Source of the DNA: SZUA-442 sp051011415
GTDB lineage: Bacteria > Actinomycetota > Acidimicrobiia > Spongiisociales > UBA5794
NCBI GenBank assembly: GCA_051011415.1
Contig: JBPCTY010000017.1
Coordinates: forward strand, 1 to 23,222
Length of the DNA: 23,222 bases
Direction of reading: 5' to 3'
Position numbers and translations under genes: made by a program. A model generated the notes under the pieces. It saw nothing but the letters and a program-made list of their open reading frames with translations, was not told where the DNA came from and searched no databases. This document shows, in pieces, positions 15,442 to 22,721 of the stretch; position 1 is the first letter of the stretch; each line of letters begins with the position of its first letter.

Positions 15442-17317
15442 CGACGGGTTCGATGCGAACCGCCGTGGCCTTGAACTCTGCGGTTCCCGACTTTGGATCC
15501 CATGCATCCAGGGTGAGGATGTTGACGTCGACGTCGTCAGGGGAGTGAATGGCCATGAAGACGAGTCCCTGACGGAGCCCCTTCGTGTATCGCACCGGTA
15601 CCTCGATCGAGCCCCGGCGAGAGGTCACCTTGACAAGCTCACCCTCGGAGGCTCCGAGCGCTACGCCTTGTTCGGGGGTCATGTCGATCACCGCACCGTG
15701 CCGGATCGGCGACCGGAAACCGCCGGATTGCACGCCTGTGTTGTAGCCATCGAGACGTCTACCGGTCGTGAGCCGAATAGGGAAATCGTCATCCAGCGGA
15801 TCGATGGGCGGTACCCACTCGACGACCGAGAACGGCGCTGGGTCTCGCTGTATCGGGTCCTCCCACAGCCAGCCGTGGAGGAATGGTGTGCCGGGGTGGT
15901 CCTCATCGGGGCATGGCCATTGGAGGCCGCCGGTTTCCTCGAGCCGGGCATAGGACATGCCGCCGTGCATGGGTGAGAGGCTGCGGAGTTCGTCCCAGAT
16001 CTCTTCTGCATCCGGCGGTCCCCAGTCGTGACCCATCTCTTCGGCCAGCCGATAGAGGATTGCCACATCGTCGAGCGCTTCGCCTGGTGGATCGATTGCT
16101 TTCCGGACTCGTTGGACGCGTCTCTCCGATGAGGTCATCGTGCCATCGGACTCGGCCCAGCCTGCCCCTGCAGGGAACACCACATCGGCGAGCGCTGCGG
16201 TCTTGGTGAGGAAGATGTCCTGCACGACGAGGTGATCGAGCCCTTCGAGCAATTCGATCGTGCGCCCGCTGTCAGCCTCGGACTGTGCGGGGTTTTCCCC
16301 AAGGACATACATGGCGGCGATGTCGCCGCGTTCCATCGCGTCAAACATCTCTGTGACATGCCAGCCAGGTTCAGCGGGAATGGTGGATCCGTACACCGCT
16401 TCGAACTTCGCACGGGAGGCATCGTTGGCAACATCCTGAAATCCAGGAAGCTTGTTCGGCAGCGCACCCATGTCTCCGCCGCCCTGCACATTGTTCTGGC
16501 CCCGGATCGGCACTAGGCCTGAGCCCCAGCGTCCAACATGCCCGGTGAGCAGTGCGAGGTTGATGAGCGCCAGGACGTTGTCGGTTGCGTTGTGGTGTTC
16601 CGTGATTCCCAGGGTCCAGCAAAGTTGTGCTGTCCCCGCACCGGCGTAGTCGTGTGCGAGCTGGCGAATGACTTCGGCAGGCACACCGGTGACCTCAGCG
16701 CCGCGATCAAGCGACCACGAGTCGATTGCAGCGGCGAACGCATCGAATCCAGAGGTTGCATGGGCGATGAACTCGTCGTTTGCAAGTCCGGCGTGAATGA
16801 TCTCCCGCGCCATCGTGTTTGCAAGGGCGATATCCGATCCAACGTCGATTCCAAGCCAGGTATCTGCCCACTCTGCCGAGTCTGTTCGCCGCGGGTCGAC
16901 GGCGTACATCTTGGCGCCGTTGCGCACACCCTTCATGAGGTGGTGAAAGAAGATTGGGTGAGCGGAGCGTGCGTTTGAACCCCACAGGACGATCAGATCA
17001 GTGGTTTCGATCTCCTCGTAGGACGACGTGCCGCCACCTGCGCCGAACACTGCCGCCAGACCGGCGACGGAAGGAGCGTGTCAGGTGCGATTACAGCTGT
17101 CGAGGTGGTTCGTGTGGAGGACCGTTCGGGCGAACTTCTGTGCGATGTAGTTCATCTCGTTCGTCGACTTGGAACATGAGAACACGCCCGTTTCAGCGGG
17201 GTCTGCAGCGGAGAATCCGGCGGCTGCCGCGGCGAGAGCCTCGTCCCAGGAAGCCTCTCTCAGTTCGCCATCGATTCGCACCATCGGTGTCGTCAATCGT
17301 TCATATCGCTTTGGCAT
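15431..17317 (-). CDS. fdhA: Formate dehydrogenase catalytic subunit, selenocysteine-containing, read through in-frame TGA
   Basis: One 628-residue gene interrupted by an in-frame TGA at 17083-17081, residue 79. Around it the protein reads NHLDSCNRT, then Sec, then HAPSVAGLAAVFG, which is the Sec/Cys metal-ligand site of formate dehydrogenases; the next residue is the catalytic His. Upstream 78 residues and the downstream frame are in the same register, with no other stop. Further marks: NNVQGGGDMGALPNKLPGF, LGENPAQSEADS, LVVQDIFLTKTAALADVVFP, and the C-terminal dinucleotide-binding domain ending GTAEFKATAVRIE. The start ATG at 17317 follows a near-perfect AGGAGG (17325-17330), seven bases away. 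No Tat signal is seen, so a cytoplasmic enzyme is expected. The N-terminal [4Fe-4S] domain is missing here and sits in the downstream Fe-S gene. First gene of the fdh operon. Confidence 0.95.
17047..17083 (-). promoter_or_regulatory. SECIS hairpin directing selenocysteine at the fdhA UGA
   Basis: On the minus strand, 18 bases after the UGA (17083-17081) comes the loop GGUCU (17062-17058). It is closed by GUCGCC (17068-17063) and GGCGGC (17057-17052), six pairs with one U-G wobble. ACAC (17081-17078) and GUGU (17050-17047) may pair as a lower stem. Loop sequence and UGA-to-loop distance match the E. coli fdhF SECIS as I recall it. Confidence 0.9.
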
Positions 17318-17321
17318 TGCA

Positions 17322-17330
17322 TCACCTCCT
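17322..17330 (-). promoter_or_regulatory. Strong ribosome-binding site of fdhA
   Basis: On the minus strand AGGAGGTGA ends four bases before the ATG at 17317, and is nearly fully complementary to the 16S rRNA 3' end. It fixes the start against the upstream in-frame GTG at 17338, which lies within it or before it. Confidence 0.85.
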
Positions 17331-17400
17331 CCCGCCACGCCGAGAATAACGGCGCAGGCCCCAGTCGGTGGCGGAACTGGGGAGTAAGAGTGGAGTGGTT

Positions 17401-18033
17401 CTAGACGATCCTCCGGTCGCTTGCCCAGCGGGCAAGCTCGTGACGGTTCGACAGTTGCAGCTTTCGGAGCACAGAGCTGACGTGCGTTTCGACCGTCTTC
17501 ACAGAGATGCTCAGCCTCGAAGCGATCTGCTTGTACGCATAACCGCGTGCGATCTGGCGGAGAACCTCTTGCTCACGCGGTGTGAGACTGTCAAGTTCGG
17601 GATCTTCGGCGACCGGGACAGACCGCGAAAAGGCGTCGAGCACAAACCCTGCAAGCGACGGCGAGAACACGGCGTCTCCGGCAGCAACGCGGTTGATCGC
17701 ATCGGTGAGCTCCTCAGGAGAAATGGACTTGGTCACGTAGCCCCGTGCACCGGCGCGGATCATCGCGATCACGTCCTCGGGTGCATCTGACACCGACAGC
17801 GCAAGGAACCGCAGGTCGGGGTTTGTTTCGTGGACATTGCTGACCACCGTGACACCGCCACCGCCCGGCATGTGAACGTCGACGAGCACGACGTCGGGCT
17901 TCAGAGCGCGGATTTCATCGACCGCACTGTCTACGTCGTAGCTCGAACCGACGACATCGAATCGATCCTCGAGCTCGGCTTGCACGCCGGTGAGGAATAT
18001 GCGGTGGTCGTCAACGAGGTAGACCGTTGTCAT
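17401..18033 (-). CDS. NarL/LuxR family response regulator
   Basis: A 210-residue two-component response regulator. Receiver domain (about 1-120): acidic pair Asp8-Asp9 (LVDDH), phosphoacceptor Asp52 in LVDVHMPGGGG, Ser80/Ser82 region, and conserved Lys102 in YVTKSISPEE. LuxR-type helix-turn-helix (about 148-205): LTPREQEVLRQIARGYAYKQIA with the recognition stretch ISVKTVETHVSSVLRKL. The start overlaps the stop of the kinase gene by four bases (ATGA), so the pair is translationally coupled. It lies 83 bases before the fdhA start on the same strand. It may act on the divergent promoter region of the kinase and PspC genes, where a repeat fits a binding site, but whether it affects the fdh operon is unknown. 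Confidence 0.93.
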   Translation of the reverse strand: MTTVYLVDDHRIFLTGVQAELEDRFDVVGSSYDVDSAVDEIRALKPDVVLVDVHMPGGGGVTVVSNVHETNPDLRFLALSVSDAPEDVIAMIRAGARGYVTKSISPEELTDAINRVAAGDAVFSPSLAGFVLDAFSRSVPVAEDPELDSLTPREQEVLRQIARGYAYKQIASRLSISVKTVETHVSSVLRKLQLSNRHELARWASDRRIV

Positions 18034-19235
18034 GCGATTCCTCCACTCATGGTGAGGTGAACTTCTGTGCCAACTCCGATTTCGGAGTCGATGTCTGCGT
18101 TGCCTCCGTGCCTGTGCATTCTGCCGTTGATTGATTCTGCAACGCCTTTGCGGTCCTCATCCACGCCGTCAGGATCGAAGCCCTTGCCCTGATCGGTCAC
18201 GAACACTTCGACCGTCCCATCCGTTGCCTCGGCGAAGACGCTCACTCTCTCGGCGCCGGAGTGCTTTGCAGCGTTCATCATCGCTTCGGTTGCTGCACCA
18301 ACGAGAGCAGCCTGCTTGTCCGTAGAAAGAGTTGACTCACCGACGACTACGACACTCACAGGGACATCATGAGCTTCCTCAACCCGACCGGCTGCGTCGC
18401 TCAGGCCGCCTCGAAGGGTCTGCATGTCCGCAGCGCTCTCATCGAACAACCAAGATCTCAGCTCTCTCTCTTGAGATCGTGCAAGCGTGACCATCTTCTT
18501 TGGATCGTCCGTTCGCTGAATCAGTGCAAGGGTTTGGAGTACGGAGTCATGAAGGTGTGCAGCGACCTCAGCCTTTTCCTCGGAGCGGATCCGCGCCCTG
18601 CGCTCTGTGCGTAGATCCTCGATGAGCGACCACAACCAGGGGCCGGCAACGATTGCAAAACCACCGACGGCCACCAGTACAGCGAGAACGAGGATGCCCA
18701 TCGACTGGATGCGGTCGAGCGAGGACAGCACGACAAAGAGACCGGCGACCATCATCACGAGACCCACGACAACCAGCCACCACGATCGCCTGCCTTCTGC
18801 AATACCCGACAGCGATCGCTCGTAGTTCACGCCGCTCGTGTCGATTGCGATGGCAAGTCCGAAGATGACAAGCGTCGCGGGCCATACGAGTGCGCCGAAC
18901 CAGATGCCGATTGCTTGGAGCAAAAGCATGGTGGCAAGAAACATGAAGGTCACGCCGAGCATCTGCGTGCGTGTCGCCTGCCGATCGGGAAGCGGGTGCT
19001 CGGCGTCCTCGGTGGGAACGAGCAGGGCTGCAACCAGGTAGACGATGAGCCCGACACCTCCTGCGAGGGCGCCGGAAAGGAACGCGGCCCGAACATAGAT
19101 CGTGCGAATGCCAAGGTCAGCAGCGATACCGGCCGCTACGCCGGCGACCATCCGATCGCTTGTGGCACGACGAATCGGCCACTCGAAAGAGCGGCGGTCC
19201 TTTGCGACATCCTTCACGGTTGGTTTCGTGGCCAT
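18030..19235 (-). CDS. PspC-domain sensor histidine kinase
   Basis: A 401-residue membrane kinase. Residues about 24-78 form a PspC domain (RATSDRMVAGVAAGIAADLG, then a helix ending VYLVAALLVPTED). Five to six hydrophobic stretches follow between about 50 and 200. The cytoplasmic part has a charged linker ERRARIRSEEKAEVAAHLHD, where His229 of HLHDSVLQTLALIQ is the likely phosphorylated residue, and a C-terminal ATPase domain with EAMMNAAKHSGAERVSVF (N box) and VTDQGKGFD (G1 box). This matches HisKA_3-type envelope-stress kinases of actinobacteria. The ATG at 19235 gives a normal PspC N-terminus; the longer frame to 19385 runs into the promoter region. Divergent from the PspC/LiaF-like gene, overlapping the regulator gene by four bases. 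Confidence 0.92.
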   Translation of the reverse strand: MATKPTVKDVAKDRRSFEWPIRRATSDRMVAGVAAGIAADLGIRTIYVRAAFLSGALAGGVGLIVYLVAALLVPTEDAEHPLPDRQATRTQMLGVTFMFLATMLLLQAIGIWFGALVWPATLVIFGLAIAIDTSGVNYERSLSGIAEGRRSWWLVVVGLVMMVAGLFVVLSSLDRIQSMGILVLAVLVAVGGFAIVAGPWLWSLIEDLRTERRARIRSEEKAEVAAHLHDSVLQTLALIQRTDDPKKMVTLARSQERELRSWLFDESAADMQTLRGGLSDAAGRVEEAHDVPVSVVVVGESTLSTDKQAALVGAATEAMMNAAKHSGAERVSVFAEATDGTVEVFVTDQGKGFDPDGVDEDRKGVAESINGRMHRHGGNADIDSEIGVGTEVHLTMSGGIA

Positions 19236-19286
19236 GGTTCTGGTGGAAATGGTGTCACAGCGGCGACTCCCACACAACTGGGGACC

Positions 19287-19305
19287 ACCCTGAGCCAACC
19301 CTGAG
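19287..19305. promoter_or_regulatory. Direct repeat ACCCTGAG in kinase/pspC divergent promoter region
   Basis: ACCCTGAG occurs at 19287-19294 and 19298-19305, 11 bases apart, about one helical turn. It is a good candidate binding site for the LuxR-type regulator of the same locus. A 7-base inverted repeat, ATCGGGA (19315-19321) and TCCCGAT (19329-19335), follows 10 bases later. Confidence 0.5.
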
Positions 19306-19351
19306 AGGTAAGGAATCGGGAGGATGGTTCCCGATAGTCTCGGAAGTCGAG

Positions 19352-20617
19352 ATGACAGACGATGGCGACATGACAGACACAACACGCACTCGCAAAACAG
19401 ACGGCCGGCTCGAGAGGACCCGTGATGGTCGAATACTCGCCGGCGTTGCCTCCGGCCTCAGCGAACACCTTGGCATCAATGCCTGGTGGTTTCGCTTCGC
19501 ATTCATCATCCTTGCCTTCTTCGGAGGGTTCGGAGTCCTGGTCTACATCGCCGCGTGGCTCGTTATCCCAGACAAGGGATACAAGGACCCAGTCATCGCA
19601 CAGTGGCTCACAAACCTAGACATGTCAGATGGGGGCACGATCTTTGGTGTGGTCCTGGTCGGAGCGGCGGGGCTCATCGTGCTCACGCAGCTTGCGGACT
19701 TCTCTGGCACGTTGATCGTGGCATCGGTGCTGTTCGTTGCTGGGTTCTTGCTCTATCGGGGTGATCTCACATCACCAAAGAAGTCGATCGATGACGAGCA
19801 GGCCTTGGCGAGCACTGCAGTCAGTGACAGCGATCCAACGCCACCACCTGCGGTTGCCGGTGCGCTTGTGGTGACCGAGGAGATGCCACCAGCTCCACCC
19901 TCTGCGGAACCTCCGGCACCAACCGAGCCGGCGGTGCCGCCACCGCCCAAGCCGCCAAAAGAGCGCTCCGTGCTTGGACGCATCACGATTGCGGCGATGT
20001 TGATCGTGATGGCGACGATGGCATTGGTTGACCTGGCGTTCGATTCGATCGATACCGAACCGATCCACTACTTCGCAACGGCTGTTGCCATCGTGGGTAT
20101 CGGTCTCGTGGTCGGTGCGTTTGTCGGCCGGGCGCTCTGGCTGATCATTGTTGGTGTTCTTCTTCTTCCCGTCATGTGGCTCTCAACGCTTGCACCGTCG
20201 ACGTGGGATTTCTCCGCTGGAGAGTTTCTGTACGAGCCGACGACAGTGGCTGATGTCGAAACAGATATCGACCACGGCGTCGGCCAGGTCGTGATCGACC
20301 TCACTGGCTTGTCTGCGATCGAGCTGGCGGCTGTGGAAGAGATCGACGTCGAGCTCGGTGCGGGCGAGGTTGTCATTCGGCTACCCGAAGACGTCGGATT
20401 CACGCTCAATGCCGAGGTTGGTCTCGGCGAGATCACCGGTCCATTCGAGTCCCGTACTGGTGTTGGCCTCGAGATCAACAACGAGTCATTCGGCTCGCCG
20501 CCCAGCATCCTGACGCTGAACCTTGAACTCGGAGCAGGTGTGATCACCATCTCCGATCAAGGTGAGCCTTGGAACGCAATCGGGCAGTCCGTGCTCATAG
20601 AAGGGAGCGCATCGTGA
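19352..20617 (+). CDS. PspC domain membrane protein with LiaF-like (toastrack) C-terminal domain
   Basis: A 421-residue protein. PspC domain at about 15-70: RLERTRDGRILAGVASGLSE and a membrane helix ending in YIAAWLVIPD. Two more helices follow (about 90-130), then a proline-rich linker (about 155-205, many PPAPP/PPPPKPP segments). Two or three further helices lie between about 210 and 280. The C-terminal 130 residues have repeating strand patterns (VDIDHGVGQVVIDL, VELGAGEVVIRLPEDV, LELGAGVITIS) of the LiaF/DUF4097 beta-sheet type, called toastrack, associated with envelope-stress systems. The start ATG at 19352 has GGAAG at 19342-19346. Divergent from the PspC sensor kinase gene, it is probably its target or partner. 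Confidence 0.85.
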   Translation: MTDDGDMTDTTRTRKTDGRLERTRDGRILAGVASGLSEHLGINAWWFRFAFIILAFFGGFGVLVYIAAWLVIPDKGYKDPVIAQWLTNLDMSDGGTIFGVVLVGAAGLIVLTQLADFSGTLIVASVLFVAGFLLYRGDLTSPKKSIDDEQALASTAVSDSDPTPPPAVAGALVVTEEMPPAPPSAEPPAPTEPAVPPPPKPPKERSVLGRITIAAMLIVMATMALVDLAFDSIDTEPIHYFATAVAIVGIGLVVGAFVGRALWLIIVGVLLLPVMWLSTLAPSTWDFSAGEFLYEPTTVADVETDIDHGVGQVVIDLTGLSAIELAAVEEIDVELGAGEVVIRLPEDVGFTLNAEVGLGEITGPFESRTGVGLEINNESFGSPPSILTLNLELGAGVITISDQGEPWNAIGQSVLIEGSAS

Positions 20618-20808
20618 AGCGCCACGCATTCGACCCCCTGTCGTTCGTCTTTGGTGTCATCTTCATCGCAATGGCAGTTGCGGCGACGGTGAACGATCAG
20701 ATCAATTGGGACCTCGGGCCTTGGCTGCTGCCGGCCGCAGCGCTGATGCTGGGCATCGGGCTTCTGGCAAGCGCCCTGAGGTTCACGATGACAAAGGACG
20801 ACGGCTGA
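20614..20808 (+). CDS. Small two-helix membrane protein
   Basis: A 64-residue protein starting at GTG 20614, which overlaps the stop of the PspC gene by four bases (GTGA), with GGGAG about eight bases upstream. Two hydrophobic helices: about residues 10-25 (FVFGVIFIAMAVAATV) and 34-52 (LLPAAALMLGIGLLASAL), with a short polar loop and the charged end TMTKDDG. No family can be named. Its tight coupling to the PspC gene suggests a subunit or accessory part of the same envelope-stress unit. A frame opening earlier at 20569 is rejected because it lies within the upstream gene. A strong terminator follows. Confidence 0.75.
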   Translation: MKRHAFDPLSFVFGVIFIAMAVAATVNDQINWDLGPWLLPAAALMLGIGLLASALRFTMTKDDG

Positions 20809-20828
20809 ACTCGAGCCTCCCCCATTGG

Positions 20829-20864
20829 AACAGCCCCTTCCATCTCGGAAGGGGCTGTTTCGTT
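20829..20864 (+). terminator. Intrinsic terminator after the PspC operon
   Basis: Thirteen-base stem AACAGCCCCTTCC (20829-20841) with GGAAGGGGCTGTT (20847-20859), loop ATCTC, followed by TTTCGTTT-like T-rich sequence. It can also serve the convergent gene ending at 20881, though with weaker T-tract on that strand. Confidence 0.9.
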
Positions 20865-20880
20865 TCACGATCGCCAGATC

Positions 20881-21360
20881 TCAGTAGTTGCCGCCGAGCT
20901 TTGTGTGATCCCAGCTCGTCATAGAGGTTGGCTCGACAACGACCGCAGTGTTCTTGGCGGCGAATCGGCCAAACGCTTGGTCGAGCGCATCGGCATCCAG
21001 CTCAACAGGTTCATCACCAGCAAAGGGGTACCTCGCACCGATCCGCCCATACAGCTCAAGGACATAGGCCGGGTCATCGACGAGGGTCGCGGTCCCCTTG
21101 ACCATGACCCCTCGCAGGGTTTCGTACGTGTCTCCGGTCTCCACGAGGACGGTGAGCCTTGGATCACGCAGAAGATTCACGATCTTCTGGGACTTTGAGA
21201 ACGAGCGGAAGACGATCTTCCCGTCATCGAGCACAAACCACATTGGGGCCACATGTGGTGCCCCGTCTTTCCCGATGGTTGCAACCTGGAGGGTCTTGCG
21301 TCCGTCCGTGAGGAACGCAACAACCTCGTCGGCGGTCATTGCTACTTCTTTGCGAGCCAT
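20881..21360 (-). CDS. Pyridoxamine 5'-phosphate oxidase-like, split-barrel flavin/F420 oxidoreductase
   Basis: A 159-residue split-barrel protein. It shows the fold pattern of PNPOx-like or F420-dependent (FDOR-B) proteins: LQVATIGKDGAPHVAPMWFVLDDGKIVFRS (strand pair; split here as the segments TIGKDGAPHVAPM and VLDDGKIVFRS), KSQKIVNLLRDPRLTVLVE, and VMVKGTATLVDDP. Typical cofactors are FMN or F420; FMN versus F420 cannot be settled by eye, but the RDPRLTVLVE wording and length fit actinobacterial F420 types. The ATG at 21360 is used; a second ATG in frame at 21339 is possible. Convergent with the PspC operon across its terminator and divergent from panB. Confidence 0.8.
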   Translation of the reverse strand: MARKEVAMTADEVVAFLTDGRKTLQVATIGKDGAPHVAPMWFVLDDGKIVFRSFSKSQKIVNLLRDPRLTVLVETGDTYETLRGVMVKGTATLVDDPAYVLELYGRIGARYPFAGDEPVELDADALDQAFGRFAAKNTAVVVEPTSMTSWDHTKLGGNY

Positions 21361-21403
21361 GACCCCAACCTACTCACGAATCACAGGTCTCTACGCAGGA
21401 TCT

Positions 21404-21520
21404 GTTGGGTTGGGCTAGCCTTCCGGAAGCGTTTGAGCACGGGCGACCCAACTGGGCGGCTGAGGTTCACATCACGCAGCACCACAGCCGGTCAGTATCC
21501 CCCAACCCGAAGCGGTGGGG
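21404..21520 (+). promoter_or_regulatory. panB leader with mutually exclusive complementary segments
   Basis: GTTGGGTTGGG (21404-21414) can pair with CCCAAC (21447-21452) or more fully with CCCAACCC (21501-21508). The latter also can pair locally with GGTGGGG (21514-21520) just before the ribosome site. No known riboswitch motif is recognised. Confidence 0.25.
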
Positions 21521-21534
21521 AGAAGGGAACCGAA

Positions 21535-22425
21535 ATGACCAACAAGGTCACAGCGCCGAGCATTCTCAGGCGCAAAGGCGAGTCCAAGCTCAAGATGGTC
21601 ACCGCGTATGACGCGCCCACGGCACGCATCGCAGACAGGGCCGGAGCCGACATCATCCTCGTCGGCGACTCCGTCGCAAATGTCGTGCTCGGCTACGAAG
21701 ACACCCTTGCGGTATCTGTCGATGTGATGATCCACCACACCGCCGCAGTCTCCCGTACCAAGCCCAATGCGCTCATCGTCGGCGACATGCCGTGGCTTTC
21801 GTATCACACGTCTGAAGAAGACGCGGTCGCCAACGCTGGTCGATTCATCCGCGAGGGCGGGGCCGGAGCGGTCAAGCTTGAAGGCGGCCGTAAGAGGCTG
21901 CCAATGATCGACGCAGTGCTCGACGCAGAGATTCCCGTGATGGGACATCTCGGGCTCACGCCTCAATCGCTTCATGCAATGGGCGGCTACCGCGTTCAGG
22001 GCAAGGAAGCCCAGGCCGCATATGAGCTGCTCTCGGATGCGCATGCGTTGGCTGACGCCGGCGTCTTTTCGATTGTCCTTGAAGGCGTACCGGATGTTCT
22101 GGCACAGATCGTCACAACCGAGATCGAGGTGCCGACGATTGGTATCGGTGCCGGCGTCCATTGCGACGGTCAAGTGCTTGTGTTCCATGACGTCACCGGG
22201 TTGGGAGCGGGGGAGTACGTACCGAAATTTGTGCGGTCCTACGCAAATCTTGCCGATGACGCTGTCGCTGCCCTCGAGGAGTTCTTCGACGATGTCGAGT
22301 CAGGCGCGTTTCCCTCTGAGGCTGAGACCTATCACATGCCGGGCGACTCCGAAGAGATCCTGAGGAGGCTGGCAAAGCGATCGTCATCAGACATCCTCGC
22401 CGATGAGGAAATGGGACGTAGCTAG
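21535..22425 (+). CDS. panB: 3-methyl-2-oxobutanoate hydroxymethyltransferase
   Basis: A 296-residue TIM-barrel enzyme that adds a hydroxymethyl group from 5,10-methylene-tetrahydrofolate to 2-oxoisovalerate, giving ketopantoate for pantothenate and CoA. Marks: KMVTAYDAPTARIADRAG, the Mg ligand motif ILVGDSVANVVLGYEDT, GDMPWLSYH, AVKLEGG with catalytic Glu region, VMGHLGLTPQSLHAMGGYRVQGK and IGIGAGVHCDGQVLVFHDVTGL. ATG at 21535 is preceded by GGGGAGAAGGGAAC, a good ribosome site (21517-21530). The frame is open upstream to 21253 but the extra part is non-coding. The long leader (174 bases to the divergent gene) contains possible alternative pairings. The dependence on a folate one-carbon unit links loosely to the fhs region, but this is shared biochemistry only. 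Confidence 0.96.
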   Translation: MTNKVTAPSILRRKGESKLKMVTAYDAPTARIADRAGADIILVGDSVANVVLGYEDTLAVSVDVMIHHTAAVSRTKPNALIVGDMPWLSYHTSEEDAVANAGRFIREGGAGAVKLEGGRKRLPMIDAVLDAEIPVMGHLGLTPQSLHAMGGYRVQGKEAQAAYELLSDAHALADAGVFSIVLEGVPDVLAQIVTTEIEVPTIGIGAGVHCDGQVLVFHDVTGLGAGEYVPKFVRSYANLADDAVAALEEFFDDVESGAFPSEAETYHMPGDSEEILRRLAKRSSSDILADEEMGRS

Positions 22426-22441
22426 ACCCTCGACCGGGGCT

Positions 22442-22648
22442 CTATCGGTTCGACATCGAACGGTGCAACATGGCGCCGCCAGCGCCACCAAGTACCGCGC
22501 CACCGATCATGAGCCACACGCTTGCGCCAACGAATATGCCGGCGACGATGCCAAGGATGCCTCCCGCGAGCATCCCTATTCGGACGGCGTTCATCCCGTC
22601 GTAGGGCTGTTGCCCGGGCTCAAGCGGTTCGTTGTCTTGATCGGTCAT
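22442..22648 (-). CDS. Small glycine-rich membrane protein
   Basis: A 68-residue protein. The first 20 residues are polar and acidic (MTDQDNEPLEPGQQ). Then two closely spaced hydrophobic stretches rich in glycine follow: about 23-42 (VRIGMLAGGILGIVAGIFVG) and 44-60 (SVWLMIGGAVLGGAGGAM), ending HRSMSNR. The GxxxG pattern is typical of glycine-zipper membrane proteins. I cannot name the family. No ribosome site is visible; the ATG at 22648 is the only suitable start. It is convergent with panB (16 bases apart). Its reality is supported by its clean membrane pattern and its fit between neighbours. Confidence 0.6.
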   Translation of the reverse strand: MTDQDNEPLEPGQQPYDGMNAVRIGMLAGGILGIVAGIFVGASVWLMIGGAVLGGAGGAMLHRSMSNR

Positions 22649-22721
22649 CGCGCGATTGTCTCAGATTGAAGGTGGCTGGTCGATCCGGGGCGAAGAGGAT
22701 TCGATCCTGGTCTCGGTTCTG

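Noticed and set aside
17051..17338. TGA at 17083-17081 as a true stop, making fdhA a pseudogene or two genes
   Set aside because: The frame continues unbroken, TGA falls exactly on the Sec/Cys position, and a SECIS-like hairpin follows at the correct distance.
17359..17382. Terminator after the response regulator gene
   Set aside because: A 7-pair stem exists but no T-run follows on the minus strand.
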